Under the pieces are notes generated by a model that searched no databases, was not told the DNA's origin, and saw nothing but the letters and a program-made list of their open reading frames with translations. A stretch of DNA of 20,554 nt, taken from positions 1-20,554 of the IMG/VR virus record IMGVR_UViG_3300007363_000135; one strand, given 5' to 3'. The translations under genes and the position numbers were made by a program. The stretch is from a virus. Shown here in pieces: positions 1 through 7,317 of this stretch (its first letter is position 1; each line of letters starts with the position of its first letter).

Positions 1-222
1 ATTTGGTTCAACGCCGACACGACGCAAGCCGGGCTCGATGCCCTGGGCTGGTATCACGAGAACATCGACCCGAGCCGGGGCATTGGATTAGGCCCCGAAC
101 ACGATTGGTCCTCACACGCCGCCGACGCTTTCGGCATGATGTGCGTTGCCTATGAGGCGCCGCGCGAGAAAAAAACAATCACCCGCCGCGTCATCGCCGG
201 CCAGGGCTCATGGATGGGATAG
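1..222 (+). CDS. Terminase large subunit, C-terminal fragment
   Basis: Only the last 73 residues are in the window; the frame is open from base 1 to the TAG at 220-222. Large terminases cut concatemeric phage DNA and drive it through the portal; the C-terminal part is an RNase H-fold nuclease. The visible stretch HDWSSHAADAFGMM (about residues 34-47 of the fragment) matches the usual last nuclease motif, where a His/Ser-Ala-Asp-Ala segment supplies a metal-binding Asp, here Asp42. A basic tail (REKK, TRR) follows. The portal gene begins three bases after the stop, the standard terminase-portal order. The ATPase part lies upstream and cannot be judged. Family assignment rests on the motif plus position. 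Confidence 0.85.
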   Translation: MWFNADTTQAGLDALGWYHENIDPSRGIGLGPEHDWSSHAADAFGMMCVAYEAPREKKTITRRVIAGQGSWMG

Positions 223-225
223 CTG

Positions 226-2385
226 ATGGCTGATCGGGACATTCTGGCCGAGGAGAAAGAAGCGTTTGAGGTCGCGGCGGATGCCGAGGCCGAAAACCGC
301 GCCATGGCCCTTGATGATTTGCGCTTCGCCCGCCTCGGCGAGCAATGGCCGGACAAGATCAAGCAGGAGCGCGAGCGCGAGGGCCGCCCGATCCTGACCA
401 TCAACAAATGCTTGCCGTTCATTCGGCAGGTGGTCAACGACGCTAGGCAGAACAGGCCGCAGATCAAGGTCAAGCCGGTCGATGATCACGCCGACCGCGA
501 CACGGCTAACGTTTTGGAAGGCCTCGTTCGGAATATCGAGCGCACCAGCAAGGCCGACGTGGCCTATGATACGGCTGTCGATTACGCGGTTTCGTGCGGG
601 ATCGGGTACATCCGCGTCAACATCGACTACGAATACGACGACACCTTCGACAAGTGCCTGAAGATCGAGCGCATCGACAATCCTTTCAGCGTCTACGGCG
701 ACCCGTTCGCCCATTCCATGGACGGTTCCGATTGGAACCGGGCCTGGGTCACTGAATTGATGACCAAGAAAGAGTTTGAGGCCAAGTATCGCGGGGCGCA
801 GGATAGCGGATGGGAGGCGCTTGGATATGAAGCCCTCAAATCGCCTTGGCGCGACGGCGAGGAAATCCTGTTGTGCGAGAGCTGGTCGCGTGAGCCGGCG
901 GAACGGGAAATCTACCAATTGAGCAACGGTCAGGTTGTCGGGCGGGCCGAATACGAGGCCGCCGCCGACATCATGCAGATGGCCGGGGTCGTGCCGGTCA
1001 ATAGCCGCATGACCAAAGCCTACAAGATCACGCAGCGCATCATGACCGGCGCGGAGGTGCTGGAAGAAAACGAATGGGCCGGGCAATATCTGCCAATCAT
1101 CCCGGTCTATGGCGAGGAGTTCACGGTTGAGGGCAAGCGGTATCATCGCTCGCTTATCAATGGCGCTAAAGACGCCCAGCGCATGTTCAACTATTGGAGG
1201 ACGACCGCCACCGAGCTTGTGGCGCTGGCGCCGCGAGTGCCGTACATTGGCGAGGAAGGCACGTTTGACGCCGACCCTAACTGGCTGACGGCCAACACGC
1301 AGAGCCATGCCTATTTGCAGTTTTCCAGAGGCAAGCAGCCGCCAATCCGGCAACCGCTCGATAGCGGCACGGCGGCGGGCGCGATGACCGAGGCTCTTGC
1401 CGCGTCCGATGACATGAAGGCCATCATCGGCATGTACGACGCGAGCCTAGGCCAGCGGTCGAATGAAACCAGCGGGCGGGCCATCATGGCCAGGCAACGC
1501 GAGGGCGATGTTTCGACGTTTCATTTCATTGACAACTTGGCTAGGTCGATTCGGCATGTGGGGTGCGTCTTGCTGGACATGATCCCTAAAGTTTACAACG
1601 GCCAGCGCGTCATTCGTATCATCGGCGCGGATGAAACCGAGAGAACCGCCCGCGTCGGCAAGCCGGACGAAAACGGGCCTTTGCCCGATGGGGCCGAGCG
1701 CATCTATGACTTGAGCCTTGGCCGCTATGACGTGGCCGTCGATACGGGACCGTCATTCACCACGCGCCGTGAGGAAACGGCCATGCAGATGACGGAATTG
1801 ATCCGCGCCTATCCGCCCGCTGCGCCGTTGATCGGCGATTTGCTGGTGAAGGCGCTGGATTGGCCGAACGCCGACGAAATTGCAGAGCGCATCAAATCCA
1901 TGATGCCGCCCCAGGCGAACGGTGGCCTGCCGCCCGAACTGCAAAAGATGATGGCGGACGGCAAGCAGATGATTGACCGCTTGCAGGCCGAGAACATGCA
2001 GCTCAAATCCGGCGCCCAGTCCGACGCCGTGCGGGCCGAGATCGACCGTATGAAGGTCGAGCTTGACCGCCAGAAAGTGCAGATCGAGGCCTACAAGGCC
2101 GAGACGGAGCGAATGCAGGCAGAACAGGCCATGGCGGCGCCGCTTCCTCCCGTACAGCCCGCAGCTTCGCCGGTCAGTGTCAGCATCCCGGAGACGCTTG
2201 GCGAGAGCGTTCTTAACAGCATCGGCCCGGCGGTCGCCCAGGCGGTTTCCCAGGCGGTTGGCCAGTTGCCGCCGCTTCAGGTTAACATGCCGCCTCCGGT
2301 TAGGATGAGGCGAAGGCCGGTTAGAGACAAAAACGGGTTGATTGTTGAAACGATTGACGAGCCGATTAACGAGATGGTGAACTAA
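226..2385 (+). CDS. Portal protein, P22 gp1-like
   Basis: 719 residues, close to the 725 of P22 gp1. It should form the dodecameric portal through which DNA is packaged and ejected. Supporting features are the acidic helical N-terminus, the early segment RPILTINKCLPF with RQVVNDARQNRPQIKVKPVDD after it (residues about 57-87), a typical opening of P22-like portals, and the DASLGQRSNETSGRAIMARQREGD block near residues 405-428. Residues about 565-640 are rich in Glu, Lys, Gln and Met with heptad-like spacing, so a long coiled coil is likely; it probably corresponds to the portal barrel. A Pro-rich segment and a basic tail (MRRRPVRDKNG) follow. It starts three bases after the terminase stop with a weak ribosome site, suggesting coupling. 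The next gene starts one base after its stop. Confidence 0.93.
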   Translation: MADRDILAEEKEAFEVAADAEAENRAMALDDLRFARLGEQWPDKIKQEREREGRPILTINKCLPFIRQVVNDARQNRPQIKVKPVDDHADRDTANVLEGLVRNIERTSKADVAYDTAVDYAVSCGIGYIRVNIDYEYDDTFDKCLKIERIDNPFSVYGDPFAHSMDGSDWNRAWVTELMTKKEFEAKYRGAQDSGWEALGYEALKSPWRDGEEILLCESWSREPAEREIYQLSNGQVVGRAEYEAAADIMQMAGVVPVNSRMTKAYKITQRIMTGAEVLEENEWAGQYLPIIPVYGEEFTVEGKRYHRSLINGAKDAQRMFNYWRTTATELVALAPRVPYIGEEGTFDADPNWLTANTQSHAYLQFSRGKQPPIRQPLDSGTAAGAMTEALAASDDMKAIIGMYDASLGQRSNETSGRAIMARQREGDVSTFHFIDNLARSIRHVGCVLLDMIPKVYNGQRVIRIIGADETERTARVGKPDENGPLPDGAERIYDLSLGRYDVAVDTGPSFTTRREETAMQMTELIRAYPPAAPLIGDLLVKALDWPNADEIAERIKSMMPPQANGGLPPELQKMMADGKQMIDRLQAENMQLKSGAQSDAVRAEIDRMKVELDRQKVQIEAYKAETERMQAEQAMAAPLPPVQPAASPVSVSIPETLGESVLNSIGPAVAQAVSQAVGQLPPLQVNMPPPVRMRRRPVRDKNGLIVETIDEPINEMVN

Positions 2386-2386
2386 A

Positions 2387-2815
2387 ATGGCCACCTATAC
2401 CAAGTACGAAACCGCGATTGAAAAGCTGTGCAACAAGCTGATCGACGCCTTCGGCACAACCGACACATGGAAGGTTGTGATCCACACCGACGCGCCGGTC
2501 ACGGCCACCGACAGCGTGTTGACCGACCTGACGCAGATTTCCGGCTCGAACGGCTACACGACAGGCGGTGACAACGCCACGTTCAACAGCACGAGATCGG
2601 GCGGCACCGTCACGGCGACGGGAACCGATATTGTTTGGACCGCATCTGGCGGCAACCTCGGCAACTCGACAACGGGCCGATATTTCACGCTGTACGATGA
2701 CACGGCGACGAATGACGATCTATGGTGTTCCTGGGATTACGGCACCACCTTCACCGTAGCGAGCGGCGAGACGATGACACTGGATTTCGGCGCGAGCATC
2801 TTCACAATCGCATGA
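2387..2815 (+). CDS. Small Thr/Gly/Asp-rich phage protein, possible decoration protein
   Basis: 142 residues, no recognised family. The first 30 residues look helical (ETAIEKLCNKLIDAF). The rest is rich in Thr, Gly, Ser, Asn and Asp with alternating hydrophobics (TVTATGTDIVWTA; TFTVASGETMTLDFGA), which points to a beta-sandwich. There is no signal peptide or membrane segment. It lies between the portal and the scaffold/coat block, starts one base after the portal stop, and its TGA overlaps the next ATG. Such short beta proteins beside head genes are often decoration or other virion surface proteins, but this role is inferred only from composition and position. Confidence 0.75.
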   Translation: MATYTKYETAIEKLCNKLIDAFGTTDTWKVVIHTDAPVTATDSVLTDLTQISGSNGYTTGGDNATFNSTRSGGTVTATGTDIVWTASGGNLGNSTTGRYFTLYDDTATNDDLWCSWDYGTTFTVASGETMTLDFGASIFTIA

Positions 2816-3084
2816 GACACATTCCAGCATGTAACCGCGTCAAGGCGCAATCGGTGTGGGCTTTGCTCCCGGCCAAATATTACGAGGCATTGGAGCAGAA
2901 CCAAAAGATTGCCTCTTGTTGTCGGCACCCTGAGAACCATGACATCGAGGCGCTCTATTCGTCCGAAATCGAACGCGACAAGGGAACGCCTGACGTTTAC
3001 GTTTTCCACTGCACATGCGGTCGCAAGCACACGAGGTTTTGCGTCGGCGGAGGCGACATTAGGCCGGTCTGGGAAGTCCGTTAA
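2812..3084 (+). CDS. Small Cys/His-rich protein, possible zinc binding
   Basis: 90 residues from the ATG at 2812, which overlaps the previous TGA as ATGA. An upstream in-frame ATG at 2722 would overlap the preceding gene by 94 bases and is less likely. The protein has many potential metal ligands: Cys36, Cys37, His39, His43, then His66, Cys67, Cys69, His73 and Cys77, arranged as CCRH and HCTCGRKH. The spacing fits a small zinc-ribbon or knuckle-like fold, but I do not recognise a named family. The N-terminal part (ALLPAKYYEALEQN) looks helical. Its role in a head operon is unknown; protein-protein or nucleic-acid contact is possible. Confidence 0.7.
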   Translation: MRHIPACNRVKAQSVWALLPAKYYEALEQNQKIASCCRHPENHDIEALYSSEIERDKGTPDVYVFHCTCGRKHTRFCVGGGDIRPVWEVR

Positions 3085-3092
3085 CGGCGGAC

Positions 3093-3105
3093 GGGAGGAG
3101 CCTCC
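3093..3105 (+). promoter_or_regulatory. Strong Shine-Dalgarno able to fold on itself
   Basis: The GGGAGGAG run at 3093-3100 is a strong ribosome-binding site for the ATG at 3106. The bases just before the start (CTCC at 3102-3105) can pair with GGAG at 3094-3097, leaving a four-base loop GAGC. The site could therefore be partly hidden in a four-pair, mostly G-C hairpin touching the start codon. The pairing is read directly; an effect on translation is inference. Confidence 0.4.
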
Positions 3106-4545
3106 ATGGCCGTCTCAATAAGCAGAACAGCGGACCCGGCAGGCGTAAGCGCATCCAGCAACGTCGTCACATATAGCACCCAAAGCATCGGAACTGCGGC
3201 TGAGGACCGCGTTATTTTCCTGCTTGTCGGCTCGGAACTCGCCAGCGCCAGCCCGAACAGCGCGACGATAGACTACGGAACCGGCGCGGTGGCGATGAGC
3301 GCCGGAACGCAGGGCAACTTTGGCGCGGTCTACTCAAGAATATTCTACGCCAAGGCCCCAACCGGAACGACTGCTGATTTTGCAGTTACATTTGGTGCCA
3401 ACCCGAGCAACACCCAAAACCACGTTTCGGTCTATCGTGTTGTCGGGGCGCGGTTCTCTCTAACCTCGGGCGGCAACGGTTCCACCGATATGGACGCGAC
3501 CGCGCCGCTCACTACCGGCTCGATCACGATCCCATCGAACGGAGGATTTATTGCGACCGCTGCCGGCGCAAACAATAATAGCACCAAAACTTGGGCGAAC
3601 GCGACCGAAGATTTGGACGCCGACGTTACGGGTTTTCGGCATACAACGGCGACTAGGACAACAAGCGGCACGGTAACGGTAACGTGTACCGGTACCGTCA
3701 ATGCCGAAGATGGCGCTATGTCATGGGTCATTCTGACCCCCGGCACATTCGTCAACCCAAACGCCGGGAGCTACAGCCTCACCGGCACCGACGCAACGCC
3801 AAAGCTCGGGAAGGTCATAACGGCAGAAGCTGGAAGCTACACGCTCACCGGCACCGCAGCGACCCAGAAAAAGGGACAGGTCATCGCGGCTGGGGCGGGG
3901 AGCTATTTCCTCGCTGGCACTGATGCAACGCCGAAGCAGGCTAGGGTCGTCACGGCAAGCGGCGGTTCTTATGCGCTGACCGGCACCGACGCGAGCCCAA
4001 AACGCGGGTTTGTGGTAGCTGCTGGGGCCGGTTCCTACGTCCTGACCGGCACGGATGCCGACCTGATCTATACGTCGGCCGGCGGGTATACGATTGTTGC
4101 CGGGGGTGGCGTCTATACCCTAAGCGGCACCAATGCCGGGATTGTGCATGGATGGCGCGTCGCGGGCTCGTCCGGTTCCTATTTGTTGACCGGGACCGAT
4201 GCGGCATTAACCGCCGCCACGGTTACCGCCCAAACACAGACAGCCGGCGGCGGATGGGAGTGGTTGAACAACCTAAACCCGCCTATCAGGCGGCCCTCAG
4301 ATGAAGCCGATGAGACGGAACAACCAAGGCGCAAGAGAAAGCGCAAAAGCCGGAAACAAAAACCCGCCGCCCAGATTATCCTTGAGACTGACGCCGGCGA
4401 TGTTGAAACAGGAATTGTGCCAATCCGCCCCGCCAATGACGTTCTGGCGCGGCTTGGTCGGCAGATGAAATTCGCAGAGGCGGCGCGGGCCGAAAGGTTC
4501 CGCCGCATGGCAATCGCAGATGATGAATGGATGATGACGGCGTGA
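3106..4545 (+). CDS. Virion beta-repeat protein with seven 22-residue repeats
   Basis: 479 residues in three parts. Residues 1-220 form a Thr/Ser/Gly-rich beta domain ([20 protein letters not shown] near residue 23) that resembles the product of 18695-19387. Residues 221-377 hold seven tandem units of the type [20 protein letters not shown]: four of 22 residues, one of 26, one of 22 and a partial last copy. Residues 380-479 are different: Pro-rich, then very basic ([13 protein letters not shown], about 406-418), then a helical tail rich in Arg and Ala. GSYxLTGT repeats are known in phage structural proteins, where each unit probably makes a beta hairpin. A fibre or capsid-surface role is inferred. 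It sits between the portal and scaffold genes rather than in the tail-fibre block. Confidence 0.8.
   Translation: MAVSISRTADPAGVSASSNVVTYSTQSIGTAAEDRVIFLLVGSELASASPNSATIDYGTGAVAMSAGTQGNFGAVYSRIFYAKAPTGTTADFAVTFGANPSNTQNHVSVYRVVGARFSLTSGGNGSTDMDATAPLTTGSITIPSNGGFIATAAGANNNSTKTWANATEDLDADVTGFRHTTATRTTSGTVTVTCTGTVNAEDGAMSWVILTPGTFVNPNAGSYSLTGTDATPKLGKVITAEAGSYTLTGTAATQKKGQVIAAGAGSYFLAGTDATPKQARVVTASGGSYALTGTDASPKRGFVVAAGAGSYVLTGTDADLIYTSAGGYTIVAGGGVYTLSGTNAGIVHGWRVAGSSGSYLLTGTDAALTAATVTAQTQTAGGGWEWLNNLNPPIRRPSDEADETEQPRRKRKRKSRKQKPAAQIILETDAGDVETGIVPIRPANDVLARLGRQMKFAEAARAERFRRMAIADDEWMMTA
3670..3698 (+). repeat. Long near-perfect inverted repeat inside a coding region
   Basis: Bases 3670-3681 pair with 3687-3698 around the five-base loop ACGTG. 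Eleven of twelve positions pair; the exception is A3676 opposite G3692. The segment encodes part of a Gly-Thr-Val beta strand in the 3106-4545 gene, so repeated GGT/ACC/GTA codons may explain it. The stem is nevertheless long for a chance structure and could slow ribosomes or affect mRNA decay. Confidence 0.5.
3766..4236 (+). repeat. Tandem coding repeats, period 66 bases
   Basis: Seven in-frame units start at 3766, 3832, 3898, 3964, 4030, 4108 and 4174. The period is 66 bases except for the fifth unit, which is 78 bases long. Each begins with Gly-[SV]-Tyr-x-Leu-[TAS]-Gly-Thr-[DAN]-Ala. Protein similarity between copies is high while the DNA has diverged, so this looks like an old, selected repeat rather than a recent expansion. 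Confidence 0.85.
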
Positions 4546-4549
4546 ACAC

Positions 4550-4774
4550 ATGGCTACACTGACTTTTAACGTCAACGTTCCCGATGCCGAGGTGCCGCGC
4601 GTAGTCGCGGCGCTTCGGTATGGTTTCGGCCAGCCGGCTGCAACACAGGCTCAACTTGTTGAGCTTGTCCGCCAGGACGTGCGCGACAAGCTGATTTCCA
4701 TGGTCCGAACCTACGAAACACTGAAAAAGCGCGAGACGGCAAACGATCCCGTTTCCGCGCTTCCCGCAACCTAA
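4550..4774 (+). CDS. Small hypothetical phage protein
   Basis: 74 residues, family not recognised. It opens with a short beta-like stretch ([24 protein letters not shown]) and continues with an amphipathic helix ([27 protein letters not shown]). There are no membrane segments or cysteines. It starts four bases after the previous stop and is followed by a 74-base spacer with two hairpins before the scaffold gene. Similar-sized proteins with an NVNVPDA-type opening occur near phage scaffold/coat genes. A virion or assembly role is a guess from position. Confidence 0.75.
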   Translation: MATLTFNVNVPDAEVPRVVAALRYGFGQPAATQAQLVELVRQDVRDKLISMVRTYETLKKRETANDPVSALPAT

Positions 4775-4775
4775 T

Positions 4776-4812
4776 TCCGGCAATAACGCCGGATTGCAGC
4801 GCCGTGAGGCGC
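4776..4812 (+). other. Two adjacent hairpins before the scaffold gene
   Basis: The first stem pairs TCCGGC (4776-4781) with GCCGGA (4788-4793) around AATAAC. The second pairs GCGCC (4799-4803) with GGCGC (4808-4812) around GTGA. No T-run follows either, so they are not classic terminators. They fill one of only three real spacers in the window and may protect or process the scaffold/coat mRNA. Confidence 0.4.
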
Positions 4813-4848
4813 CGCCCCTCCCAGCGAGCAAGCTGAAAGGCACTCCAG

Positions 4849-5733
4849 ATGGAAACTACCGACCAGACCGCTCCGACACCGGAAACCGTTGCTGAAACCA
4901 ACGCCCAGACGCCGGAGGTCGGAAACACCGAAGAACCGAACCAGGCCGAAACGCCCGAAGAAGGCGACGAGCAGGAAGGCCAGGAAGAGTTCATCGACAT
5001 TGAGCAGAACGGGAAAACCTACAAGGTCCCCAAGTCGCTCGAAAGCCTTCTTATGTTCCAGAAGGACTACACGCAGAAAACGCAAACCCTAGCAGAGCAG
5101 CGCCGTGATCTTGAAGCCACGCGCCAAGCGACGGAATGGGAAGCGGGAACAAAGGCCGCGCTGTTCAGGGAGGAAGCCCAGGCTTTTGCCCTGGATCAAA
5201 GGCTGGAACAGTTCGCTAACGTGAACTGGCCGGCCCTGGCCCAGCAGGACATGCAGCGTTATGCGTCGTTGCAGGCCGAATATACGCAGTTAAGGGATGC
5301 CCGCTCCAAGATCGGAGAAGCCATCGACGGGCGTCGAGCCGAATTGATTGAGAACCGCGAGCGCCAGACCGCCACCGCGCTTCACAAGGCAATGGAGCAC
5401 CTAAGCAAACCCAAGCCCGATATGGGCTGGGATGGCAAGTTTGACATGGCCAAGCGAGAAAGTCTGACCAAGTTTGGTCTGCAACTCGGGTTCACGGACG
5501 AGGAACTTTCCAACACGTCCCATCCCTTGATGGTGCAGACCCTGAACCTCGCTAGGATTGGCTATGAGAGCTTGAAGGCAAAATCCGCAAGCCTCAAACA
5601 GCAGCAGGAGGCGAAGCCCATTACCGTAGTTGCCAGCGGCAAGACACGGACAGGGCCGGCAAACCCCGACAAGCTGCCCATGAACGAGTGGATCAAATGG
5701 CGCGAAAAGCAAGTCAGCAATTCGCGCAAATGA
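4849..5733 (+). CDS. Scaffolding-like head assembly protein
   Basis: 294 residues directly upstream of the coat gene, the usual place of a podovirus scaffold; P22 gp8 has 303 residues. The first 50 residues are strongly acidic and rich in Glu, Thr, Pro and Gln (EEGDEQEGQEEF), probably disordered. Then come FIDIEQNGKTYKVPKSLESL (about residues 48-67), a pattern common in phage scaffold proteins, and a long helical, coiled-coil-prone region with many Gln, Glu, Arg and Ala (about 68-190). The basic C-terminus (WREKQVSNSRK) fits scaffold proteins that bind coat through a positively charged helix-turn-helix. Scaffolds guide procapsid assembly and then leave. Identification rests on position, composition and length. 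Confidence 0.82.
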   Translation: METTDQTAPTPETVAETNAQTPEVGNTEEPNQAETPEEGDEQEGQEEFIDIEQNGKTYKVPKSLESLLMFQKDYTQKTQTLAEQRRDLEATRQATEWEAGTKAALFREEAQAFALDQRLEQFANVNWPALAQQDMQRYASLQAEYTQLRDARSKIGEAIDGRRAELIENRERQTATALHKAMEHLSKPKPDMGWDGKFDMAKRESLTKFGLQLGFTDEELSNTSHPLMVQTLNLARIGYESLKAKSASLKQQQEAKPITVVASGKTRTGPANPDKLPMNEWIKWREKQVSNSRK

Positions 5734-5751
5734 CCCGCTAAAACTCAATCT

Positions 5752-5772
5752 GGACCGCCGTGATGGCGGACC
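5752..5772 (+). other. Hairpin in the leader of the coat gene
   Basis: CCGCC at 5755-5759 pairs with GGCGG at 5765-5769 around GTGAT, and two outer G-C pairs (5752-5753 with 5771-5772) extend it past one A-A mismatch. It lies 11 bases before the coat ribosome site. A role in mRNA stability of a highly expressed gene is possible but untested. Confidence 0.35.
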
Positions 5773-5782
5773 TATCCCAATG

Positions 5783-5787
5783 AAGGA
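5783..5787 (+). promoter_or_regulatory. Ribosome-binding site of the coat gene
   Basis: AAGGA lies eight bases before the ATG at 5796, inside a purine-rich stretch from 5782 to 5796. This good site, together with flanking hairpins on both sides of the gene, fits the high expression needed for a coat protein. Confidence 0.6.
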
Positions 5788-5795
5788 AAGAAGAA

Positions 5796-6992
5796 ATGGC
5801 TAACACCATTCTGACGCCGACTGCGGTGACGCGTGAAGCTCTCCGCATTCTGCACAATAAGGCGATGTTCATCGGCACGATCAACCGCCAGTATGACGAT
5901 TCTTTCGCCAAATCCGGCGCGAAGATCGGCAACTCGCTGAAGGTCAGGCTCCCGAACCAGTATACCGTCCGCACGGGCGCGACCCTGAATGTTCAGGACA
6001 CGACCGAATCCTCGACGACCCTGACCGTCAGCACCCAGAAGGGCGTTGACTTCAAGTTTACGTCCGAGGAATTGACCATGGACTTGCAGGACTTCTCGGA
6101 TCGCATCCTTGAGCCTGCCATGTCCGTTCTCGCCGCCAACATCGAGGCCGACGCCTATTCGATGTACAAGGACGTATACAACTTCGTTGACAGCGATGGT
6201 GCTGCCCTCGATCTGTATGACATTCTCGACGGCCGCCGTTACCTCAACGACAACTTGACGCCGATTGACGACAACCGGACGGCGATGCTGTCCACCGTCC
6301 ATTCGGCCAAGCTCGTCAATGACGTGAAGGCCCTGTTCCACGATAGCGCCGCCATCAAGCAGCAGTATCGTGAGGGCAAGATCGGCCGTACTGCCGGGTT
6401 CGATTTCTACGAAAACCCGATCCTTGGCAAGCATACGACCGGCACGGCCGCTTCCGGCGATACCGGGTACAACGTCAACGGGGCGAGCCAGTCCGGCGCG
6501 GCCCTGACTGTTGACACGGGCTCGACCACGTTCCTCATCGGCGACGTTATCACCATCGCCGGCTGCAACGCGGTTCACCCGGAAACCAAGGCGGACCTGG
6601 GGTATCTCCAGCGTTTCGTCATCACGGCGAACAGCGGAGCGAGCGCAACCACGCTCAACATCTCGCCGGCCATCGTCACGTCCGGGGCGACCCAGAACGT
6701 GTCGGCGGCTCCGACGAACGGCGGCGCGATTTCCAAGCTGGGCGGCGGCAACGCGGCCACGCTCGACAACTCGATGCTGTATCACAAGAACGCCTTCACG
6801 TTTGCGACGGCTGACCTTGTGATGCCGCAGGGTGTCGATTTCGCCGCCCGCGAGGTCATGGACGGCATCTCGATCCGCGTGGTTCGGGCCTACGACATCA
6901 ACAACGATGCGTTCCCGTGCCGTCTCGACGTTCTCTATGGCTACAAGACGCTTCGGCCCGAAATGGCCGTTCGCGTCCACGCCGACGGCTAA
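5796..6992 (+). CDS. Major capsid protein, P22 coat (gp5)-like
   Basis: 398 residues; P22 gp5 has 430. It forms the icosahedral shell. The N-terminus MANTILTPTAVTREALRILHN, the region IGNSLKVRLPNQYTVRTGATLNVQDTTE (about residues 49-76) and the late segment GDVITIAGCNAVHPETKADLG (about 249-269), followed by a beta-rich Thr/Ser stretch, are hallmarks of P22-type coat proteins with the HK97 fold. The helical EELTMDLQDFSDRILEPAMSVLAANIEAD (about 90-118) fits the spine helix. It follows the scaffold gene after a 62-base spacer with its own hairpin and good ribosome site, and is followed by a strong hairpin, so its mRNA may be specially stabilised. Confidence 0.95.
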   Translation: MANTILTPTAVTREALRILHNKAMFIGTINRQYDDSFAKSGAKIGNSLKVRLPNQYTVRTGATLNVQDTTESSTTLTVSTQKGVDFKFTSEELTMDLQDFSDRILEPAMSVLAANIEADAYSMYKDVYNFVDSDGAALDLYDILDGRRYLNDNLTPIDDNRTAMLSTVHSAKLVNDVKALFHDSAAIKQQYREGKIGRTAGFDFYENPILGKHTTGTAASGDTGYNVNGASQSGAALTVDTGSTTFLIGDVITIAGCNAVHPETKADLGYLQRFVITANSGASATTLNISPAIVTSGATQNVSAAPTNGGAISKLGGGNAATLDNSMLYHKNAFTFATADLVMPQGVDFAAREVMDGISIRVVRAYDINNDAFPCRLDVLYGYKTLRPEMAVRVHADG

Positions 6993-7000
6993 CGTCACCG

Positions 7001-7025
7001 GCCCCGCCGCATAACGTGGCGGGGC
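7001..7025 (+). terminator. Strong hairpin after the coat gene, possible partial terminator
   Basis: GCCCCGCC (7001-7008) pairs perfectly with GGCGGGGC (7018-7025); G-T and C-G pairs inside can bring the stem to ten pairs with loop ATAAC. Only two T bases follow directly, then CCATCT, so full Rho-independent termination is unlikely. It may be a leaky terminator or a 3' protecting stem that keeps coat mRNA high relative to the downstream genes. Confidence 0.55.
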
Positions 7026-7056
7026 TTCCATCTAACGAAACCAAAGGAGAAGTACC

Positions 7057-7317
7057 ATGGCAGTTGGCCAGTACCTCGGCGACGGAAACACCGACGGCTC
7101 GTCCTTCGGCTCCGCCACGACCGAGAAGATTTCGTTCTACGGCGTCACGCCTGTTGTTCAGCCGTCCGTGACCGCCATCGGCACCACGACCATTTCCCAG
7201 GTTGCGACCTCGGGCAAGTGGGCGTTTGCGTCCTCGACCGCCGCGCAGGCTTTCGTGGCCAGCGTCCGGTCCATCCAGGACAAGCTGGAAACCCTGGGCT
7301 TGATCGCCCAGTCGTAA
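7057..7317 (+). CDS. Small conserved virion-associated protein downstream of the coat
   Basis: 86 residues with a strong AAGGAG ribosome site at 7044-7049. It shows a pattern I associate with a widespread small phage protein found right after coat genes: a short Gly/Asp-rich start (DGNTDGSSFGSATTEK), the motif ISFYGVTPVVQPSVTA (about residues 26-41), then a C-terminal helix (AQAFVASVRSIQDKLETLGLI). It may be a head fibre or decoration protein, but the exact role is not established from sequence. There is no signal peptide or membrane segment. Its TAA overlaps the start of the next gene as TAATG. Confidence 0.8.
   Translation: MAVGQYLGDGNTDGSSFGSATTEKISFYGVTPVVQPSVTAIGTTTISQVATSGKWAFASSTAAQAFVASVRSIQDKLETLGLIAQS

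Noticed and set aside
169-176. Seven-A run near the end of the terminase
   Set aside because: Read as AAA AAA ACA, not the A_AAA_AAC frame; the gene ends normally and the portal starts three bases later.
208-1353. Antisense reading frame of 381 residues over the portal gene
   Set aside because: Same cause as above; the forward portal frame has clear family features and the antisense has none.
5772-7031. Long antisense reading frame (419 residues) across the coat gene
   Set aside because: It is a mirror of the coat gene in GC-rich sequence, where strong third-position G/C use removes antisense stops. It has no ribosome site and gives Arg/Val-rich text without a protein-like pattern.
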